Positions 59,370 to 64,000 of a DNA stretch of 64,000 nucleotides are shown here, one piece after another. A model generated the notes under the pieces. The model did not search any database. It saw only the letters and a program-made list of their open reading frames with translations, and was not told where the DNA came from. Numbering within the stretch: the first letter of the stretch is position 1; the number at the start of each line of letters is the position of its first letter. The DNA is taken from positions 62,001 to 126,000 of the forward strand of contig NZ_JAPDIA010000008.1 in NCBI RefSeq assembly GCF_029525575.1, written 5' to 3'. Source of the DNA: Cohnella rhizosphaerae. GTDB lineage: Bacteria > Bacillota > Bacilli > Paenibacillales > Paenibacillaceae. Both the position numbers and the translations under genes were made by a program.

Positions 59370-62300
59370 GGACAAGGAGGTCATCGACTTCGCGGAGCTG
59401 TCGGGCAACCGTCTTTTCCTCGTGTCGGGCAATACGGGCGCGGGCAAGACGTCGATCTTCGACGCGATCTGCTTCGCGCTGTACGGCGAGGCGAGCGGCG
59501 AGGACCGCAGCGACGTCCGCATGCTGCGCAGCCAATTCGCCTCGGACGATCTGTACACGTCCGTCGCGTTCGAGTTCGAGCTAAAGCGCCGGACGTATCG
59601 CATCCTGCGTCAGCTGCCGCACGTCAAGACGGGCAACAAAAGCGCAACGGGCGAAAAATACGAGTTCGTCGAGACGACCGGCGGCGAGGAGACGATGATG
59701 GTCGACCGGCATGCCGTCCGGCAGATCAACGAACGGATGCAGACGCTGCTCGGGCTGACCAAGGAGCAATTCGGCCAGATCGTCATGCTGCCGCAGGGCG
59801 AATTCCGCAAGCTGCTCACTTCGGATACCGAGAACAAAGAGGAAATCATGCGGCGTATTTTCCGCACGCATCTGTTCAAATTCGTCGCCGAGCATTTGAA
59901 CGAGAAGCGCAAAGCGTCCCAGTCCGAATGGGAGCTATCGAGGCGCGATCTCGACATGCAGGCGGCGAACCTCAAGCTTGTCCTGGCGCAGCGGGAAAAT
60001 TCGGCGCTGGCGCGCGTGCTCGGGCAGGAACACTTCAACGTGCACCAGGTAATCGAGGCGCTGGACGAGGAGATGGCGCACTACGAAGGCGAAAAGGCGG
60101 TTCGACAGGCCCGCCTCGAAGAAGACAGCCGGCGGCATAAAGCGCTCGTCGACCGCTACCATGCGGCCGCGCGCGTGAACGAGCTGTACGGCGAGTTCGA
60201 TCGCAAGACGTCGGAAAAAGAGGGTCTCGAATCGCGAATCCCGGAGATCGAGGCGAAAAAGCGGCGGCTTGCCCTGGCCGAAAAGACGCTGCCGCTCGAG
60301 GTTCGGGAGCGGATGCGCGAAAGCGCCCGGGCGCAGGCGAAGGCTGCGGCGGAGCTTCGGCAGACGGCCGAAGCGGCTGCCGGCCGCGCCGCTGCCGAGC
60401 TTGCCGCCGCGCGGGAGCGCCATGCGCGGGAGGAAGGACGCGGCGAGCGGAGAGAGGCGCTCGTGCGCGAGCTCGAGCGTCTGTCGCGCGATCTGCCGGC
60501 CGTACGCGAGCTGGAAGAGCGACGCGCGGCGCTCGGCCGGCTGGAGCGCGAAGCCTCGGCGTCGCTGCGGGAGCAGCAGACGGCCGAGGCGGCGGCGGCG
60601 GCCAGGCGGGAGACGCGCAAGGCGTTGACCGAGCGCGCGCGGCAGGCCGAGGAGACGGTGCGCGGGCTGCCGGAGCTCGCCGAACGCTTCGAGCGGATGC
60701 TGCAAGAGGCGACGCTGCTGCGCGAGTACGTGCTGCTCGCTCGCGCGGCCGCCGCGCAGGCGGAGGAGGAAGCGGGGCTGCGCCTCGCGCACGAGGAAGC
60801 CGCCAAGCGCTATCTGGCGCTTGAAGCGGGATGGCTGGAGGGCCAGGCCGGGCAGCTGGCCGCGCATCTGCACGACGGCAAGCCGTGCCCCGTATGCGGC
60901 AGCGAGGCGCATCCCCGTCCGGCGGAGCCGCCGGCGGACATGCCGACCAGGGAAGCGCTCGACCGTTTGCGCGCGGACAAGGGGGGGAGCGGGAGACGCG
61001 CTACTTGGCGGCCAAGGCGAAGCGCGAGCACACGGAAGCGCAGCTGCGGGACAAGGCCGGCGAGATCGAACGGGGCGGGCGCAACCCGGTCCAGGCCGAG
61101 CGGGCATACGCCGAGCTCGTCGAGAGCGGCAAGCGGATGCGGGTCCAGGTGGACGGGCTCAAGGCGGAGCAAGCAGAGCTGGACGCGCTTCGAAGCAAGC
61201 TGGCGGAGGCGGAGGCCGCCATGGAAGCCGCGGCGTCGGACAAGGAGCGGCTTACCGCCTTCGCGCAGGAGCGTCGGACGGCGTACGCCGCTGCGCAAGC
61301 GGTTTTTGAACAGACGCTGGCGGGCCTGCCGGAGGGTCATCGGACGCTTGAGGCGCTGCAGCGGATGCTGCGCGAGGCGGAGCAGGAAAAGGAGCGCCTT
61401 GACGCGGCCTGGCGTCTGGCGCAGGAGGAGCTGCGGCAGTCAGGTGAGCGCCATGCGGCGGCCGCGGCCCATCTGGACGGCGCGCAGCGGCAGCTGGCCG
61501 ACGCGAATGCCCGTGAAGCGGAGGCGCAGCGCGACTTCGTCGCGGAGCTCGCCCGGGCAGGCTTCGCCTCGGAGGCCGACTATCGCGCGGCCAAGCTGCC
61601 GGAGCGGGACATGACGGACATGAAGGCGGAGATCGAGCGATTTGCGGCAGCGCTCGCCGCGGTCGCGCGGCAGCTCGAGGATTTAGGCGCTCAGCTGCAA
61701 GGAAAGGAACGCGCCGATCTGGCCGCGATCGCCGAGGAAGCGGAGCGGATGGAGCGGCAGGCGGAGGAGACGCGGGCTTCCCTGCGCGAGGCGCAGGCGC
61801 ATTTGGAGAAAGGCGCGGAGGGCCGCGCCAAATTGCTTGAAGCGGAAGAGCAGTGGCGGAAGGCCGAGCGGGATTTTCAGCTCGTCAAAGACCTGTACGA
61901 CGTCGTGCGCGGCGACAACCGGCATAAGATTTCATTCGAGCGCTACCTGCTCGTCGAATTTCTCGACCGCATCTTATCTGCCGCCAACCTGCGGTTGCGG
62001 ACGATATCCGGCGGACAGTTCTATCTCGTGCGCAGCGACCGCAGGGAAAAGCACGGCAAGCAGAGCGGCCTGGGTCTCGACGTCTTCGACAACTACACCG
62101 GGCAGCTGCGCGACGTGAAGACGCTCTCCGGGGGCGAAAAATTCAACGCATCGCTCTGTCTTGCGCTCGGTATGGCCGACGTCATCCAGGCCTACGAGGG
62201 CGGCGTCTCGCTCGAGACGATGTTCATCGACGAAGGCTTCGGCTCGCTGGACGAGGAATCGCTGAGCAAGGCGGTCGACACCCTCGTGCAGCTTCAGCAG

Positions 62301-62420
62301 ACCGGCCGCATGATCGGCATCATCTCCCACGTGCAGGAGCTCAAGCAAGCGATACCGGCCGTGCTCGAGGTGAAAAAGTCGGCCGACGGCTGCAGCTATA
62401 CGAAGTTTCGCATCGGTTGA
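59326..62420 (+). CDS. sbcC: Exonuclease SbcCD subunit C (frame break in a G run)
   Basis: Rad50-like ATPase of about 1031 residues; ATG 59326 behind GAGGAGG. Walker A is in SGNTGAGKTSIF; the Q-loop region is FGQIVMLPQGEFRKLL; a long Arg/Glu/Ala-rich coiled coil is split by the zinc hook CPVCGSEAHP; the signature is KTLSGGEKFNASL and Walker B is ETMFIDEGFGSLDEESL. The frame changes at the seven-G run 60981-60987. Here the shift needs one G more (KGGERETRYLAAKAK) or two fewer (KGERETRYLAAKAK); the second would be closer to usual spacing. Confidence 0.95.
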
Positions 62421-62509
62421 TCCTTCTTTCGTCGATGCCGGGAAACTTCTGTCTATCCCCGCGCCTCCCGTCATATACATGAACCAAAAAGACGAGAGGT
62501 GTGGGACGT

Positions 62510-62860
62510 TTGGACAAGGCTGCGGTCAAGCGGTTTTACGATTTGAAAAGCAAACAGAAGGAAATCGAAAAGGAACTGTCGGAGCTGCGCGGGCAAATCC
62601 TGACCTATTGCGAGATCGAAGGGTTGTCGCAGGCGGACGTCGGCGGGTACAGCGTGAAAATCGTGCAGCAGGAGCGAAGGGAGTACGACGACGAAAAGCT
62701 GAAGGCAGCGCTCCCGGACGACGAGCTGTGGCGGCTCGTCTCGCGCGCGGATGCGTCGAAGCTCGCGGGTCTCGTGAAGTTGAACGTTCTCAAGGAAGAG
62801 CAGCTGTTCGGAACGTATTCGTTAAAGAAAATCGCGCTTGTTAACGTGGAGCGGGAGTAG
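62510..62860 (+). CDS. Small coiled-coil protein downstream of sbcC, unknown function
   Basis: About 116 residues from TTG 62510, with GAGAGGTG upstream; GTG 62501 is an alternative. An N-terminal helix DLKSKQKEIEKELSELRGQI looks like a short coiled coil, followed by a compact domain with GGYSVKIVQQERREYDDEKL and a C-terminal SLKKIALVNV strand. No recognised catalytic motif. It lies 89 bp after sbcC in the same direction and ends at a strong terminator, so it may be co-transcribed with sbcDC. Confidence 0.7.
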   Translation: MDKAAVKRFYDLKSKQKEIEKELSELRGQILTYCEIEGLSQADVGGYSVKIVQQERREYDDEKLKAALPDDELWRLVSRADASKLAGLVKLNVLKEEQLFGTYSLKKIALVNVERE

Positions 62861-62900
62861 AAGAGGGACCCCCGTCGCCCGACATCTCCCCCCAACTTCG

Positions 62901-62934
62901 AAGGCGCCGGTCGCGACGACCGGCGCCTTTATCG
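62901..62934 (+). terminator. Terminator after small coiled-coil gene
   Basis: AAGGCGCCGGTCG pairs perfectly with CGACCGGCGCCTT over a CGA loop, then TTAT. Strong stem, short T tract. Confidence 0.8.
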
Positions 62935-62957
62935 ATAGGATAGAAAGAATATTATCG

Positions 62958-63318
62958 ACAGGTAACGCCTTCAGCGCCTCTTCGGCCCTGAATAAGCCAC
63001 AGTCCCACAGTAACGCCTCTTGGCCCTGAATAAGCCACAGTCCCACAGTAACGCCTCTTGGCCCGGAATAAGCCACAGTCCCACAGTAACGCCTCTTGGC
63101 CCGGAATAAGCCACAGTCCCACAGTAACGCCTCTTGGCCCGGAATAAGCCACAGTCCCGACAGTAACGCCTCTTGACCAGGAATAAGCCGCAGTCCCGAC
63201 AATAACGCCTCTTGGCCCGGAATAAGCTGCAGTCCCGACAGTAACGCCCTCTTGACCAGGAATAAGCTGCAGTCCCGACAGTAACGCCTCTTGACCAGGA
63301 ATAAGCCGCAGTCCCCAC
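62958..63318. repeat. 38/39-bp tandem repeat array (copy B array)
   Basis: About nine consecutive units. The core of a unit is AGTAACGCCTCTTGGCCCGG followed by AATAAGCCACAGTCCCAC or ...CAGTCCCGAC. Early units are 38 bp, later ones 39 bp with CCCGAC. The first unit is longer and resembles the ~50-bp units at 29041-29258. There are no spacers, so this is not CRISPR. Confidence 0.95.
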
Positions 63319-63384
63319 AGGTAAAGCTGTACAGCGCCTTACGCCCCCCTCTCGCATCGTCGCGAGGCGGGATAGACGATAACG
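63319..63384. other. Degenerate unit between array B and dispersed repeat copy B
   Basis: Contains GGTAAAGCTGTACAGCGCC, a partial long-form unit like those at 29 kb, then unique GC-rich sequence. Confidence 0.5.
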
Positions 63385-63690
63385 CTGGATAACGGAAGGT
63401 TTTCAGCCGATTGGACGAGCCGAGGCGGAAATGCGTGCCCATCCTTTGCGGGCATTCGCATGTTATCCCTCGCGCAGGCAGATTGCGAACAGGAGGGGGG
63501 GGTGTCCCATCGCTCCCGCTAAGCTGACGATGATGTGGTATTAGGCGGCAAGGTAAGCTTGAGAAGTAAATGAGAACAGCGGGAGTGACCGAAGGCAAGC
63601 CGAGCGAAGATACCGGACTCAGATGGACTCAGATGACGCTATTTCGTAAAAAACGGTGCAGTTGCGATCATTACGGACTGGAGAGCCGTT
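63385..63690. repeat. Dispersed repeat element, copy B
   Basis: Same orientation and order of blocks as 29259-29570; the final ~70 bp differ at only a few positions. An eight-G run interrupts the middle part near 63494-63501. It ends at GAGAGCCGTT, after which the two loci diverge. Confidence 0.8.
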
Positions 63691-64000
63691 GATATGAACG
63701 AAACTGTCAAGCGTCTCTGTTTGCACCCGTGTTTTTGACAATAGCGAATAGAAGCCTGTCAAGCGATTTTCTTTACAGGCGGTCGCATCATTTCCCATAC
63801 TTTTCTGGATCTCCGGCATGGAAATGCCCGGAGGTGCCCCTACGGCGAGTAACGGGGTGCAGGGGGCGTCGCTCCCTGCGTTTCCCCTTTAGGGGACGGA
63901 AGGGGGCAATTCTTCTTTAGCTCAGAGGCAAAAGCAATTCGCTGGTCGGCAATCTGATATTCGTGGATTCACACATGTTATTCATACGTCTGGAGAGCTT
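63691..64000. other. Non-coding window end
   Basis: No gene with support. It contains hairpin-forming words (CCTGT ... ACAGG near 63755-63780; GCAGGGGGCG ... CTCCCTGC near 63861-63879; CCCCTTTAGGGG near 63886-63897) and a TTTAGCTCAGAGGC motif near 63917 that resembles a tRNA D-arm but is not followed by a tRNA fold I can complete. Confidence 0.4.

Noticed and set aside
62958..63318. Possible CRISPR array
   Set aside because: The units are directly contiguous with no unique spacers, and no cas genes are in the window.
62822..63598. Minus-strand frame over the 38/39-bp array giving a 13-residue repeat
   Set aside because: Units of 38 bp shift the frame of the repeat, and there is no start context. 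It is treated as non-coding.
63917..63985. tRNA-like stretch starting TTTAGCTCAGAGGC
   Set aside because: The D-arm-like word is present, but no acceptor stem, anticodon stem or T-arm of proper length could be completed.

Overview
The window looks like chromosome of a GC-rich, endospore-forming Paenibacillaceae member, most like Cohnella or a close relative. The grounds are a ytvI-type sporulation gene, YesM/YesN regulation, a T-box in front of alaS, the Bacillus-like order cymR-iscS ... alaS-ireB-ruvX-DUF1292-mltG-U32-U32, the Firmicutes hemE-hemH-hemY order, and many TTG/GTG starts behind strong purine-rich ribosome binding sites. I saw no rRNA, tRNA or CRISPR array.

Layout. 0-6 kb: small envelope proteins, murI, a LysM/M14 peptidase, a HesB-like and a DUF1450 protein, and an LTA synthase on the minus strand. 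6-12 kb: O-methyltransferase, an MFS exporter, and the heme operon hemE-hemH-hemY. 11.9-13.1 kb: a compound hexanucleotide microsatellite abutting an IS1595-type transposase gene. 13.4-23.3 kb: YesM/YesN two-component system, CapA-like protein, glycerophosphodiesterase, FAH-family enzyme, and a sugar ABC importer (binding protein plus two permeases). 23.4-29 kb: a Mug-like DNA glycosylase, GAF/HD-GYP protein, exported-looking PepF, small proteins, a methyltransferase and a cold-shock protein. 29-31.3 kb: a repeat element followed by an IS4-family insertion sequence. 31.4-44.8 kb: the conserved tRNA-thiolation/alaS/mltG/U32 block. 45-52.9 kb: chemoreceptor, penicillin-binding protein, YtvI, polysaccharide deacetylase and a G1-type glutamic peptidase. 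53-54.6 kb: an IS110-family element. 54.7-62.9 kb: ilvD, an exonuclease, a DUF2269 membrane protein, sbcD-sbcC and a small coiled-coil protein. 62.9-64 kb: a 38/39-bp tandem array followed by a second copy of the repeat element seen at 29 kb.

How the genes work together. Cysteine desulfurase and MnmA make 2-thiouridine in tRNA, with CymR beside them. The two U32 proteins are probably the TrhP1/TrhP2 pair of tRNA U34 hydroxylation. MurI, LtaS, MltG, the PBP, the M14 peptidase and the deacetylase act on the cell wall. SbcCD processes DNA ends. HemE/H/Y make heme, presumably by the coproporphyrin branch.

Sequence quality matters here. About 29 single-step frame breaks in 24 loci interrupt otherwise canonical genes, many of them essential. 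Most lie in a homopolymer that is one base too long. I treat them as probable sequencing or assembly errors, annotate each locus over its full span, and state where the break is. The least explained features are the 29-kb/63-kb repeat family, the hexanucleotide array, a HesB-like protein with histidines where cysteines are expected, and the possible bridge RNA of the IS110 element. I found no clear new multi-gene system.
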